DNA from: an uncultured Clostridia bacterium
GTDB lineage: Bacteria > Bacillota > Clostridia > Christensenellales > Borkfalkiaceae
Length of the DNA: 8,251 bases
Reading direction: 5' to 3'
Assembly: GCA_944338265.1 (NCBI GenBank)
Contig: CALVLO010000064.1
Span: forward strand, 1 to 8,251
Under the pieces are notes generated by a model. It saw only the letters and a list, made by a program, of their open reading frames with translations, was not told where the DNA came from and did no database searches. Below are positions 1-6,875 of this stretch, piece after piece (position 1 is the stretch's first letter; each line of letters begins with the position of its first letter). A program made the position numbers and the translations under genes.

Positions 1-269
1 GCGACGCCGCCCAGCTTCTGCGCCTCGGCAACGGCGTGCAGGGCGACCGTCGTCTTACCCGAAGATTCGGGCCCGTAGATCTCCACCATCCTGCCGCGGG
101 GGAGCCCGCCGATCCCGAGCGCCAAATCGAGCGCGAGGCAGCCCGTGGGAATGACCTCGATATCCGTGTTGCCCGCGTTTTCGCCGAGCTTCATGATCGC
201 GCCCTTGCCGTATGCCTTTTCGATCTGCGAAAGCACCGCATCGAGCGCTTTGAGTTTTTCTTCGTTCAT
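1..269 (-). CDS. recA: Recombinase RecA, N-terminal part (gene runs off the left edge)
   Basis: RecA forms filaments on single-stranded DNA, catalyses ATP-dependent strand exchange and stimulates LexA self-cleavage. Only the first 89 codons are visible; the family is usually 340-350 residues. The N-terminal helix (about residues 3-20) is followed by the typical [11 protein letters not shown] segment (19-29), [20 protein letters not shown] (40-59) and the Walker A loop GPESSGKT (66-73), which identify RecA clearly. The ATG at 267-269 is preceded by AAGGAGA (276-282) at 6 bases, so the start is secure. The gene begins only 27 bases after the cinA stop codon, and I see no convincing promoter or SOS box in that gap. 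It is therefore probably transcribed with cinA and the genes before it, unless a promoter lies inside cinA. The window edge truncates it; this is not evidence of a broken gene. Confidence 0.97.
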   Translation of the reverse strand, partial: MNEEKLKALDAVLSQIEKAYGKGAIMKLGENAGNTDIEVIPTGCLALDLALGIGGLPRGRMVEIYGPESSGKTTVALHAVAEAQKLGGV

Positions 270-296
270 ATCAATTCTCCTTCGATATTCCAAAAT

Positions 297-1376
297 TTAT
301 GCGATCTCTTTATAAGCGAGAAAGAGCGCCAAATTGATCGCAGTCTGCGTTACCGTCTCGCGGCTGCCTGTGAGCTGAAAGCGGAAGACGCGCACCTTCT
401 CGCGCGTGCCGACGGCGATATAGCACAGCCCGACGGGTTTGTTCGTTCCGTCCGCATCCGGTCCCGCAATGCCCGTGGTTGCGATCGCCACGTCGCAATG
501 CCCGCCGCGCAGCAGCCCTGCCGCCATTTCGTAGGCGGTCTCGTCTGACACGGCGCCCTTATCCATGAGCGTAAATTCGCTCACGCCGAGGCGCTCGTGC
601 TTTGCCTTGTTATCGTAGGCGTTGACGCCCTCGTAAAAGACGGCGCTTGCCCCGCTCACGCGGACGATCTCCCGCCCGACGCCGCCCCCCGTGAAGGACT
701 CCGCCGTAGAGATATGCAGCTTGTGCAATTTGAGCGCGGCGACGAGGCGCTCGGCGAGCGAGACATCCTCCATCGCATACACATACTCTTTGAGCCCCTC
801 GGCAAGGATGCGCACGGCTTCGTCGGCTGCCATTTTGGGCGTCTCCTGATCGTAGAGCACCTCGATGCGGGCGCAGCCGTATGCCTCGGAGGCGTGCACG
901 GAGAGCTTGCCGCCGCCCGCTTCCTCCGCAGCCTTCAAAAGGGTGCGCAGCTTTTCCTGCGGGGCGGAGACGGTGCGCAGCACCACGCGCGCAAAGGTGC
1001 GGCGGCGGCGCCTGTTGATGCGGGGCACGACCTCCTCCCGCACGAGCTCCGCGCCGCGCTCCCCCTCCGGAAGCACCGCAAAGAGGCAATCCTCCGTATC
1101 GAGCAGGTATTCCTCCTCGAACGCCGCCTCGGCGGCGACGGAGACGGCTTCCTTTGCGGAGGGCGCGAGCACACGGGCGCAGACGAGGAAGACCCCGTCG
1201 CACTCGGTGGAGAGGCGCAGGAGCGCCGCGGAGACCCTGCTCGGGCAATCGTAGGGAAGATAGACGAGCTCATCGAGGAAGACCCCGCCCGCAAGGAGCG
1301 CATCGAACACGGGTGCGCAGTCGACGGAAGAGAGGCAATTTTTATTGTTGCGCAGCACGATGCCCGCGTACTTCAC
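297..1376 (-). CDS. cinA: CinA-like protein: intact PncC nicotinamide-nucleotide amidase domain, degenerate N-terminal MoCF-like domain
   Basis: This is a 359-residue protein; full CinA proteins are usually about 410-425. The C-terminal domain (about 205-359) has the PncC/CinA signatures: STAESFTGG (223-231), YEGVNAYDNKAK, the GAVSDETAYEMAAG segment, and ATTGIAGPDADGTNKPVG. PncC deamidates nicotinamide mononucleotide to nicotinate mononucleotide in pyridine nucleotide recycling. Most family members have Cys in the first motif (AESCTGG); here it is Phe228. The N-terminal half has the CinA middle-region pattern, with an LPEG...EEVVP segment where LPGPP..M normally sits, but it lacks the TTGGLGPT-x-DD motif of the COG1058 domain. 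The pyrophosphatase function of that half is therefore probably lost. The start is GTG (1374-1376), overlapping the pgsA stop in GTGA, with GAGGAGG (1384-1390) 7 bases upstream. The following gene is recA, matching the cinA-recA pairing common in Firmicutes. The family call is firm; the activity is inferred. Confidence 0.93.
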   Translation of the reverse strand: MKYAGIVLRNNKNCLSSVDCAPVFDALLAGGVFLDELVYLPYDCPSRVSAALLRLSTECDGVFLVCARVLAPSAKEAVSVAAEAAFEEEYLLDTEDCLFAVLPEGERGAELVREEVVPRINRRRRRTFARVVLRTVSAPQEKLRTLLKAAEEAGGGKLSVHASEAYGCARIEVLYDQETPKMAADEAVRILAEGLKEYVYAMEDVSLAERLVAALKLHKLHISTAESFTGGGVGREIVRVSGASAVFYEGVNAYDNKAKHERLGVSEFTLMDKGAVSDETAYEMAAGLLRGGHCDVAIATTGIAGPDADGTNKPVGLCYIAVGTREKVRVFRFQLTGSRETVTQTAINLALFLAYKEIA

Positions 1377-1999
1377 GCCTGCGCCTCCTCATCCTCCTTG
1401 GCGGACGGCTCCGAGAGCACCGCCTTATTCCTGACGATATAGTTGACGCCCGAGACGAGGGTGAGCAGCGTGCAGACATAGAAGCAGAAGATGCCAACGA
1501 TGGCGACGATCTGCCCGCCGCGCGCATCCAAGAACGCCATGCCCGCGAGGATGAGCGCGATGGCGGCATCCTGAAACACCGTCTTCAATTTGCCGAGCTT
1601 ATCCGCCGCCAGCACGACGCTGCGCCCCGCGGCGATCATGCGGAAGCCGCTCACGATGAGCTCGCGCGCCAAGATAACGGCAACGCAGACGCCCGCGACG
1701 ATCAGCCCCCAGCCCGCGAAGAAATCGACCTCGAACACGATGCCGCGGGTGAGGAGCAGGATGAGCGCCGTGGAGACGAGCACCTTGTCTGCGATGGGAT
1801 CGAGAAACTTGCCGAGGTTGGTGACGAGGTTGCGCGAACGCGCGATGTGCCCATCGAGCGCATCGGTGGAAGCGGCGAGCACGAAGACGATCGCCGCGGC
1901 GAGAAAGTTCCACCCGTCCAACACATCCAGATAAAAGAAGAGGATGAAGACGGGGATCATGCAGATGCGCGTGAGCGTGATCTTGTTGGGTAAGTTCAT
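1373..1999 (-). CDS. pgsA: CDP-diacylglycerol--glycerol-3-phosphate 3-phosphatidyltransferase
   Basis: PgsA is an integral membrane enzyme that transfers phosphatidyl from CDP-diacylglycerol to sn-glycerol 3-phosphate, giving phosphatidylglycerol phosphate and CMP. This is the committed step to phosphatidylglycerol and cardiolipin. The 208-residue product opens with the family-typical MNLPNKITLTRI and carries a complete CDP-alcohol phosphatidyltransferase motif: D46-x2-D49-G50-x2-A53-R54-x8-G63-x3-D67-x3-D71. Hydrophobic segments lie near residues 12-27, 32-45, 75-90, 98-115, 142-158 and 163-185. The C-terminus is a short acidic, hydrophilic tail (KEDEEAQA), so the protein is slightly longer than the usual 180-195. 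The ATG (1997-1999) overlaps the rimO stop as ATGA. A strong AAGGAGGA (2006-2013) lies 7 bases upstream, inside rimO. Its stop overlaps the cinA start, so translational coupling at both ends is likely. Confidence 0.96.
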   Translation of the reverse strand: MNLPNKITLTRICMIPVFILFFYLDVLDGWNFLAAAIVFVLAASTDALDGHIARSRNLVTNLGKFLDPIADKVLVSTALILLLTRGIVFEVDFFAGWGLIVAGVCVAVILARELIVSGFRMIAAGRSVVLAADKLGKLKTVFQDAAIALILAGMAFLDARGGQIVAIVGIFCFYVCTLLTLVSGVNYIVRNKAVLSEPSAKEDEEAQA

Positions 2000-3309
2000 G
2001 AGCGTTCCTCCTTGACGGTTCCGTACAGGTCGTAAGCATCGGCGCGGTCGATGAAAACGGAGTACGTTCTGCCTGCCTCCGCCTTGGGTGCGGTGAAGTA
2101 GACGCAGCCATCGATGCCGTATGCCTGAAAGTACGCCCTTCCGACGAAACACGATCTTTCGTAATCGATGCCGTCGCACACAACGGCGAGCGTTTTGCCC
2201 GCGTACCGTTGCAGGCGGGCGGCGGAAATTTCCTGCTGCGCGCGATAGAGCGCGCGTACCCGCCGCTGCTTGACGCGCGCGGGCACCTGCCCTTTGAGCT
2301 TGTAGGCGGGCGTATCCGGCTCGCGCGAGTAGGCGAAAAAGCCGCAGTTTTCAAAGCGCGCCTCCTGCAAAAAGCCAAGGAGCGCCGCGTGCTCTTCCTC
2401 CGTCTCCGAAGGAAAGCCCGCAATAAAGGTGGTGCGCACGGCGATGCCGGGGATCTCGGTGCGGAGCTTTTGCAGCAGCGCGAGATACTCCGCGCGGCTC
2501 CCCCGCCGCCCCATAAGTTTGAGGATGCGGTCTTCGCTGTGCTGCAGGGGGATATCGAGATATTTGACGATCTTGGGATTGCGCGCGATCTCTTGGATGA
2601 GCGCGTCCGTAACGACTTCCGGATAACAGTATAGCAGACGAATATGACAGATATTGTCAAGTTCGGAAATTTTTTGCAGCAATTCTACCAATCTGTTTTT
2701 GCCGCCATCCTCGCCGTAGCGCGTCGTATCCTGCGCGACGAGCACGAGCTCCTCCGTCTCGCCCAAAGAGCGCGCCTCTTCGACGAGCTGCTCCAAGGGA
2801 TAGGAGCGGTATCTGCCCCGTATTTTGGGGATGAGGCAGTAAGTGCAGTGGTTGAAGCAGCCATCTGCGATCTTGAGATATTTGAGATGGGGCGGCGTGG
2901 TGATGACGCGCTCCCGCCCCTCCTGCCCCGTGTGCACGGCGTTGACGCGCTCGCCCGCATACGCCCGTTCGAGCGCGGGGAAGAGCGCGGTCGCATCGGA
3001 GACGCCCAAAAACACATCCCCCTCCGTGAGCGCGGGAAAGAGCTCGCCGATAAACTTTTCGGGAAGGCAGCCCGCGACGACGATCTTTTCCAGCTTCCCG
3101 CCGCGGTGGGTGTTGGCGCCGATGACGGCTTCGATCGCCTCCCGCCGCGCATCGTTCAAAAAGGCGCAGGTGTTCACGACGAGCACCTGCGCCTTCCCGA
3201 TGTCGTCGGTGATCTCACAGCCGTGGCGCCTGATCTCGCCGAGGATGCGCTCGCCGTCTACGCGGTTCTTATCGCACCCAAGCCCGATCATGCCGAACGT
3301 CTTTTTCAT
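1996..3309 (-). CDS. rimO: Ribosomal protein S12 (aspartate)-C3 methylthiotransferase RimO
   Basis: RimO is a radical-SAM methylthiotransferase that adds a methylthio group to a conserved aspartate of ribosomal protein S12. The 437-residue product is of normal length. The N-terminal UPF0004 domain has its three cluster-binding cysteines: C12 in LGCDKNRVD, C48 in VNTCAF and C81 in VAGCLPE. The radical-SAM domain has the CxxxCxxC triad C151/C155/C158 in DGCFNHCTYC, followed by IPKIRGRYRS. A C-terminal TRAM domain (about 370-437) ends in the RimO-like DAYDLYGTV. The ending and the LGC-x-KNRVD motif favour RimO over MiaB or MtaB. The N-terminal motif differs slightly from the common LGCPKNxVDSE (Asp for Pro, Gly for Ser). 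I chose the ATG at 3307-3309 because homology starts there (MKKTFGMIGLGC); the frame is open further upstream only through the end of ftsK. The ATG shares one base with the ftsK stop (TGATG), and GGAG lies about 10 bases upstream. Confidence 0.95.
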   Translation of the reverse strand: MKKTFGMIGLGCDKNRVDGERILGEIRRHGCEITDDIGKAQVLVVNTCAFLNDARREAIEAVIGANTHRGGKLEKIVVAGCLPEKFIGELFPALTEGDVFLGVSDATALFPALERAYAGERVNAVHTGQEGRERVITTPPHLKYLKIADGCFNHCTYCLIPKIRGRYRSYPLEQLVEEARSLGETEELVLVAQDTTRYGEDGGKNRLVELLQKISELDNICHIRLLYCYPEVVTDALIQEIARNPKIVKYLDIPLQHSEDRILKLMGRRGSRAEYLALLQKLRTEIPGIAVRTTFIAGFPSETEEEHAALLGFLQEARFENCGFFAYSREPDTPAYKLKGQVPARVKQRRVRALYRAQQEISAARLQRYAGKTLAVVCDGIDYERSCFVGRAYFQAYGIDGCVYFTAPKAEAGRTYSVFIDRADAYDLYGTVKEERS

Positions 3310-6300
3310 CAGTCCAGATCTCCGTATTTTGCTTCGAAGTCCTCTTTGGAAAGGAGCACGGAGCGTGCCTTCGCCTTGCCGTCGAACGCCGAAATGTAGC
3401 CCATGAGCTCCATCCATTCGATGATCTTGCCCGCGTGGTTGTACCCCACCGAGCACTTGCGCTGGATGAGCGAGATGGAGGCCTGCCCGAGCTTGACCAC
3501 GATGGCGAGCGCCTTGATATACTGCGGATCGACGGAGCCGTCGTCGGCATCGTCCATGCCGCCGCTCACGCCGCCGCCCTCTTCGCGGTTGATAAATTCG
3601 GCGACCGTCTCATCGAAGTACGCCTCGTTGTGCGCCTTGATATCCTCGACGATGCGCTGCACCTCGTCCGAGCCGACGAACGCGCCCTGCACGCGCAGGC
3701 TGTTGTACATGCCCTCCGTGCGGTAGAGCATATCGCCGAGCCCCAGCAGCTTCTGCGCGCCCGTTTCATCGAGAATGGTGCGCGAATCTACCTCCTGAAT
3801 GACGCGGAAGGCAAGCCGCGTGGGAAGGTTGCCCTTGATGACGCCCGTGATGACGTCTACAGAAGGGCGCTGCGTTGCGATGACGAGATGGATGCCCGCC
3901 GCGCGCGCCTTCTGCGAGAGGCGTTGGATGCGCTCTTCGATCTCCTTTTTGGCGACGGACATGAGGTCGGCAAGCTCATCTACGACGATGACGATCTTGG
4001 GAAGCTTCTCTTCGTCTTCCGTGAGCGAGCCGTTGTATTCATCGATATTGTGCACGTTGATGCCGCTGCGCGTCTTGTTTTGGAAGAGCGTATAGCGGCG
4101 CTCCTGCTCCTTGATCGCCCAATTGAGCGCGGAGATCGCCTTTTGCGCATCGGCGATGATCTCGTTGATCATGAGGTGCGGCAGCCCGTCGAACGCGGCG
4201 AACTCCACCTTTTTGGGATCGATGAGGATGAGGCGCATCTCCTCGGGCGAGTACTTGCTGATGAGGCTGACGAGCATGGCGTTGAGGCAGACGGATTTAC
4301 CCGAGCCCGTTGCGCCCGCAACGAGAAGGTGCTTCATCTTGACGATATTGCCGCAGACGTTGCGGCCTTCGACGTCCTTCCCGATGGCAAACATCAGAGA
4401 GTTGGGCTTGCCGTTGACGTATTCTTCCGAAGCCATCACAGACTTTAAGCCCACCGTGGCGCGCTTTGCGTTGGGCACCTCGATGGAGATGGCGCCCGCC
4501 TCCGAATTGGAATAGATGCTCACGCCGTCGCGCGCGTGCAGGCGCATGGCGATCTCTGCATCGCGCTTGATGACCGCGCTCACGGTGACGTTGCGAGGGA
4601 TATCGATATCGTAACGGGTGACCGAAGAGCCCGGCGTCACTTTAACGACCTCCGCATCCACGCGGAAGCCCGCGAGCGTCTCTACAATGACGGCGGAGGT
4701 CTGCTCGATCTCCTCCTGCGGGACGTTCGCCGTCTCCTGATAGGTTTTGAGATTGTTAAGATCGGGGCGGACATACGCCTTGTAGACGTGCTTTTTGGGC
4801 ACGGGCGCGGGCGTCTCGTCCGCGGGGACGGGTGCGGCGCGCATGCCGCGGTCCGCTGCGGGACGATCGGTAAGCGGGCGCTCCATGCCACGGTCTGCGC
4901 GAAGGGCGCGGGCGGGAGGTTCGGGCTCCGCCATCGCCTCGCGGTAATCGCCTGCATCCACCTCGTCATCGTCGTCCAACAGATCGGCTGCCGAGCGCAT
5001 GGGCGCATCGAACACGCGGCTCTCTGCGGGCGGCGCCTCTTCGGGCGCTTCTTCCGCGGGCGGCACCTGCCGTTCGGCGGGCGGTGCGGGTTCTTCCGTG
5101 ATGCGGACGCGCTCCTCTACGGGGCGGGAGAACATGCTGCGGAACGTCTCGCGCGAGAGCGGTTCCTCCGCGGGCTGTGCGGGCGCCTCGGCAGGCGCTT
5201 CATAGGAGGCACGGGCGGGAGCGGCGGGCTCTTCGTAAGAAGGACGCGCAGGCGCCTCATAAGTCGGGCGTGCGGGCGCGGCGGACTCTTCGTAGGAAGG
5301 GCGCGCAGGCGCCTCGTAGGTCGGACGGGCGGGCGCGGCAGGCTCTTCATAGGAAGGGCGTGCGGGCGCCTCGTAATCGTTGACATTGGGCTGCGAGCTG
5401 AACGTCTCCTCTACGGAAACGTCGTTCGCGTAATAGTCGTGCTCTTCGGGCATGGGCTGCGCGGGCGCACGGTAGGAAGGCGCAACGGGATAGTTGAGGT
5501 CTTCCTCGAGGGAGGGCGCGGGTGCGGCGCGCTCCTCGGTGATGCGGCGCGGCATGGCGGGACGCCCCGCCTCTGTGCCTGCGGCGTAATTTTCGGAATA
5601 GCGCACGCTCTTTGCAGGGAGCTCCTCCCGCACGGGGGAAGGCTGCGCGGGCTGGGCGGCGGGCGCATCTTCCACGGGCTTCACGCTCGAACTGCGCGGA
5701 TAGCGGTTGAAGTTGGAATCGTGATCGTAAATGAGGTTGTTGCGGTAGCTGCTGGAAGGATCTGCCGTTTCAAAGAGCAGCGCGCGGCTGCGGCGGTAGC
5801 GCTCCTCCCGCTCGGAACGGGCGGGCGCGGGCTGTTTTTGCGGCGTTTGCTGCGGGGCAGGCTGTGCGGGAGAAGGCGCGGGCTGCGGCGCGGATTGGGG
5901 CGCATAGACGGGCGCGGGCTGCGCGGCATTGGATGCGGGAAGCGTGGCGGCGCGCTCGGGCACGGGGACCTCGCTGTATGAGACGGGCTCCGGCTCCTGC
6001 TCGGCACGGGGCGCACGGGCGCGTTCGCTGCGGAAGACATAGCGGCGCAACGGCGTTGCCATCGCGATCCAAAAGAGCATGCCCGCAAGCAGCAGCGCAT
6101 ACAGCACATATGCGCCCGCGAGCGAGAGCACGGCGCGGATGGGATAGGCAAGAAGCCCGAAGACGATGCCGCCGCCCGTCCCCTCCGTTGTGCGCTCGTC
6201 GGCAGCCGACCAGCAGCCGCTCAGATACGCCCCGTATCCGCCGCCGAAAAAGCGCTCTGCCGTGGCGGCATGCACAATGAAAAAGACGACGGCAAGCAGG

Positions 6301-6587
6301 AGCATGATCTTGACGAGCCAACGGGCGGGAAAATACCGCTTGCCCGCCACGAGCACGGTGGAGCAGTAGATGCACAACAGGAGCAGCGGATAGACGTAGA
6401 AGCCGAACAGCCCCACGAAAAAAGCGGTGATCGCAATGCCGATATTGCCGAAGACGAGCTTGCCCGTAACGGCGATAAAGAAGATGACCGCGCTGAACAA
6501 AAGCAGGGTCATCCCCACCGTCTCGCGGCTCAAAAGCGAATGTTTGCCCTTATTTTCTTGATTGTCCCCTCTGCCGACTCCGTTCAA
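3309..6587 (-). CDS. ftsK: DNA translocase FtsK/SpoIIIE with a long Pro/Ala/Glu-rich linker
   Basis: This membrane-anchored hexameric ATPase pumps chromosomal DNA through the closing septum, at division and, in spore formers, into the forespore. The 1092-residue product has about four membrane segments in residues 25-180. A low-complexity Pro/Ala/Glu-rich linker follows (about 185-600), containing three tandem 19-residue repeats (405-461). The alpha/beta motor domains run from about 604 to 1010. Walker A is GATGSGKS (758-765) and Walker B is VVDELADL with D870-E871. The QRPSVDVITGVIKGNLPTR and RTILDETGAQKLLG motifs are also present. The C-terminal winged-helix gamma domain (about 1016-1088, KCSVGYNHAGKIIEWME) reads orienting sequences such as KOPS/SRS. 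It is longer than B. subtilis SpoIIIE (787) because of the linker. The predicted start is TTG (6585-6587), supported by GGAGG at 6593-6597 with 5-base spacing. It is the first gene of the operon. The sequence does not decide between vegetative FtsK and sporulation SpoIIIE roles. Confidence 0.96.
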   Translation of the reverse strand: MNGVGRGDNQENKGKHSLLSRETVGMTLLLFSAVIFFIAVTGKLVFGNIGIAITAFFVGLFGFYVYPLLLLCIYCSTVLVAGKRYFPARWLVKIMLLLAVVFFIVHAATAERFFGGGYGAYLSGCWSAADERTTEGTGGGIVFGLLAYPIRAVLSLAGAYVLYALLLAGMLFWIAMATPLRRYVFRSERARAPRAEQEPEPVSYSEVPVPERAATLPASNAAQPAPVYAPQSAPQPAPSPAQPAPQQTPQKQPAPARSEREERYRRSRALLFETADPSSSYRNNLIYDHDSNFNRYPRSSSVKPVEDAPAAQPAQPSPVREELPAKSVRYSENYAAGTEAGRPAMPRRITEERAAPAPSLEEDLNYPVAPSYRAPAQPMPEEHDYYANDVSVEETFSSQPNVNDYEAPARPSYEEPAAPARPTYEAPARPSYEESAAPARPTYEAPARPSYEEPAAPARASYEAPAEAPAQPAEEPLSRETFRSMFSRPVEERVRITEEPAPPAERQVPPAEEAPEEAPPAESRVFDAPMRSAADLLDDDDEVDAGDYREAMAEPEPPARALRADRGMERPLTDRPAADRGMRAAPVPADETPAPVPKKHVYKAYVRPDLNNLKTYQETANVPQEEIEQTSAVIVETLAGFRVDAEVVKVTPGSSVTRYDIDIPRNVTVSAVIKRDAEIAMRLHARDGVSIYSNSEAGAISIEVPNAKRATVGLKSVMASEEYVNGKPNSLMFAIGKDVEGRNVCGNIVKMKHLLVAGATGSGKSVCLNAMLVSLISKYSPEEMRLILIDPKKVEFAAFDGLPHLMINEIIADAQKAISALNWAIKEQERRYTLFQNKTRSGINVHNIDEYNGSLTEDEEKLPKIVIVVDELADLMSVAKKEIEERIQRLSQKARAAGIHLVIATQRPSVDVITGVIKGNLPTRLAFRVIQEVDSRTILDETGAQKLLGLGDMLYRTEGMYNSLRVQGAFVGSDEVQRIVEDIKAHNEAYFDETVAEFINREEGGGVSGGMDDADDGSVDPQYIKALAIVVKLGQASISLIQRKCSVGYNHAGKIIEWMELMGYISAFDGKAKARSVLLSKEDFEAKYGDLD
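5205..5375 (-). repeat. Three tandem 57-bp repeats inside the ftsK linker
   Basis: Read on the minus strand, units lie at 5375-5319, 5318-5262 and 5261-5205. A partial fourth runs on to about 5187. Each encodes a 19-residue unit of the form YEAPARPSYEEPAAPARPT; one unit has Ser for Pro and the last ends in AS. The reading frame is kept because 57 is a multiple of three. The repeats lie in the disordered linker between the membrane anchor and the motor, so copy number is likely to vary between strains with little effect on the motor. Confidence 0.9.
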
Positions 6588-6592
6588 GGCTG

Positions 6593-6597
6593 CCTCC
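6593..6597 (-). promoter_or_regulatory. Ribosome binding site that sets the TTG start of ftsK
   Basis: The minus strand reads GGAGG, then five bases, then TTG. No in-frame ATG occurs before the first membrane segment; the first one is Met26. This is why the TTG start is preferred. A rarer start codon may lower expression of this first operon gene. Confidence 0.7.
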
Positions 6598-6643
6598 GTA
6601 TCGCCCTTAAAAAGATGGGCGGTTTGATCTTGTATCTGTGCTC

Positions 6644-6683
6644 CCGCCGCTTGGCGGAAGGCGCTTGGCGATAAAACGCCAAG
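6644..6683 (-). promoter_or_regulatory. Two hairpins in the ftsK operon leader with alternative pairing
   Basis: In the predicted mRNA leader, CTTGGCG (6683-6677) can pair with CGCCAAG (6670-6664) across a 6-base loop, a perfect 7-bp stem. A second hairpin, CCGCC/GGCGG with a 4-base loop, follows at 6657-6644. That second region contains another CGCCAAG (6656-6650), so the first arm could pair with either copy. No U-tract follows either hairpin, and they lie about 50 bases from the ribosome binding site, so a simple attenuator or RBS-masking role is not obvious. The complementarity is seen directly; function is not. Confidence 0.45.
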
Positions 6684-6691
6684 ATAATCGT

Positions 6692-6721
6692 GTCAGTATA
6701 TATCATGTCAATATATATCAG
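6692..6721. repeat. Two 15-bp direct repeats just downstream of the ftsK promoter
   Basis: GTCAGTATATATCAT (6692-6706) is directly followed by GTCAATATATATCAG (6707-6721), identical at 13 of 15 positions. The second copy ends about 6 bases past the -10 element, so the pair occupies roughly +1 to +30. That is a classical place for a repressor operator. The repeats do not match the Gram-positive LexA box (CGAAC-N4-GTTCG type). Confidence 0.5.
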
Positions 6722-6726
6722 TATAC

Positions 6727-6755
6727 AGTATAACATTTTCCCGTGGATTTTTCAA
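6727..6755 (-). promoter_or_regulatory. Sigma-A promoter of the ftsK-rimO-pgsA-cinA-recA operon
   Basis: On the minus strand, TTGAAA (6755-6750) and TATACT (6732-6727) are separated by exactly 17 bases. Each matches its consensus at five of six positions. The bases just before the -10 are TGT, giving an extended -10 (TGnTATACT). An A-run further upstream (6780-6786 on the minus strand) could help as an UP-like element. Transcription would start near 6720, giving a leader of about 130 bases before the ftsK TTG. It is the only convincing promoter I see for the five-gene operon. Confidence 0.8.
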
Positions 6756-6826
6756 CGATATTGGGGCGGATTTTCCGATTTTTTTGCAGCGGCGCCGCCG
6801 CGCGGCACTTGCCCGCCGAAAGAACG

Positions 6827-6861
6827 CGCCCGCCCCGCCGCAAACTGCGGCGGGGCGGGCG
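6827..6861 (-). terminator. Probable intrinsic terminator of spo0A
   Basis: A perfect 16-bp inverted repeat (6827-6842 and 6846-6861) with a 3-base loop lies 14 bases after the spo0A stop codon. On the spo0A transcript it is followed by CGTTCTTTC, a weak U-tract. Position and stem strength favour termination, which would separate spo0A from the ftsK operon. The poor U-tract leaves room for partial read-through or an RNA-stabilising role. Confidence 0.75.
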
Positions 6862-6875
6862 ATGGGAAACATGCC

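Noticed and set aside
597..1442. Plus-strand open frames opposite cinA and pgsA
   Set aside because: They are antisense shadows of well-identified genes, with no motif and no suitable ribosome binding site.
3310..3456. Longer RimO start upstream of 3309
   Set aside because: The extra residues come from the ftsK coding region in another frame and have no counterpart in the RimO family.
4536..5981. Long plus-strand open frame, Gly/Arg-rich
   Set aside because: It lies opposite the Pro/Ala/Glu-rich linker of ftsK; GC-rich codons on one strand keep the other open. No domain is recognisable and the ftsK frame is certain.
6762..6790. Plus-strand terminator (CGGA/TCCG hairpin followed by a T-run)
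   Set aside because: The stem is only about 4 bp and no plus-strand gene lies upstream of it. The A/T run is better read as upstream sequence of the ftsK promoter.
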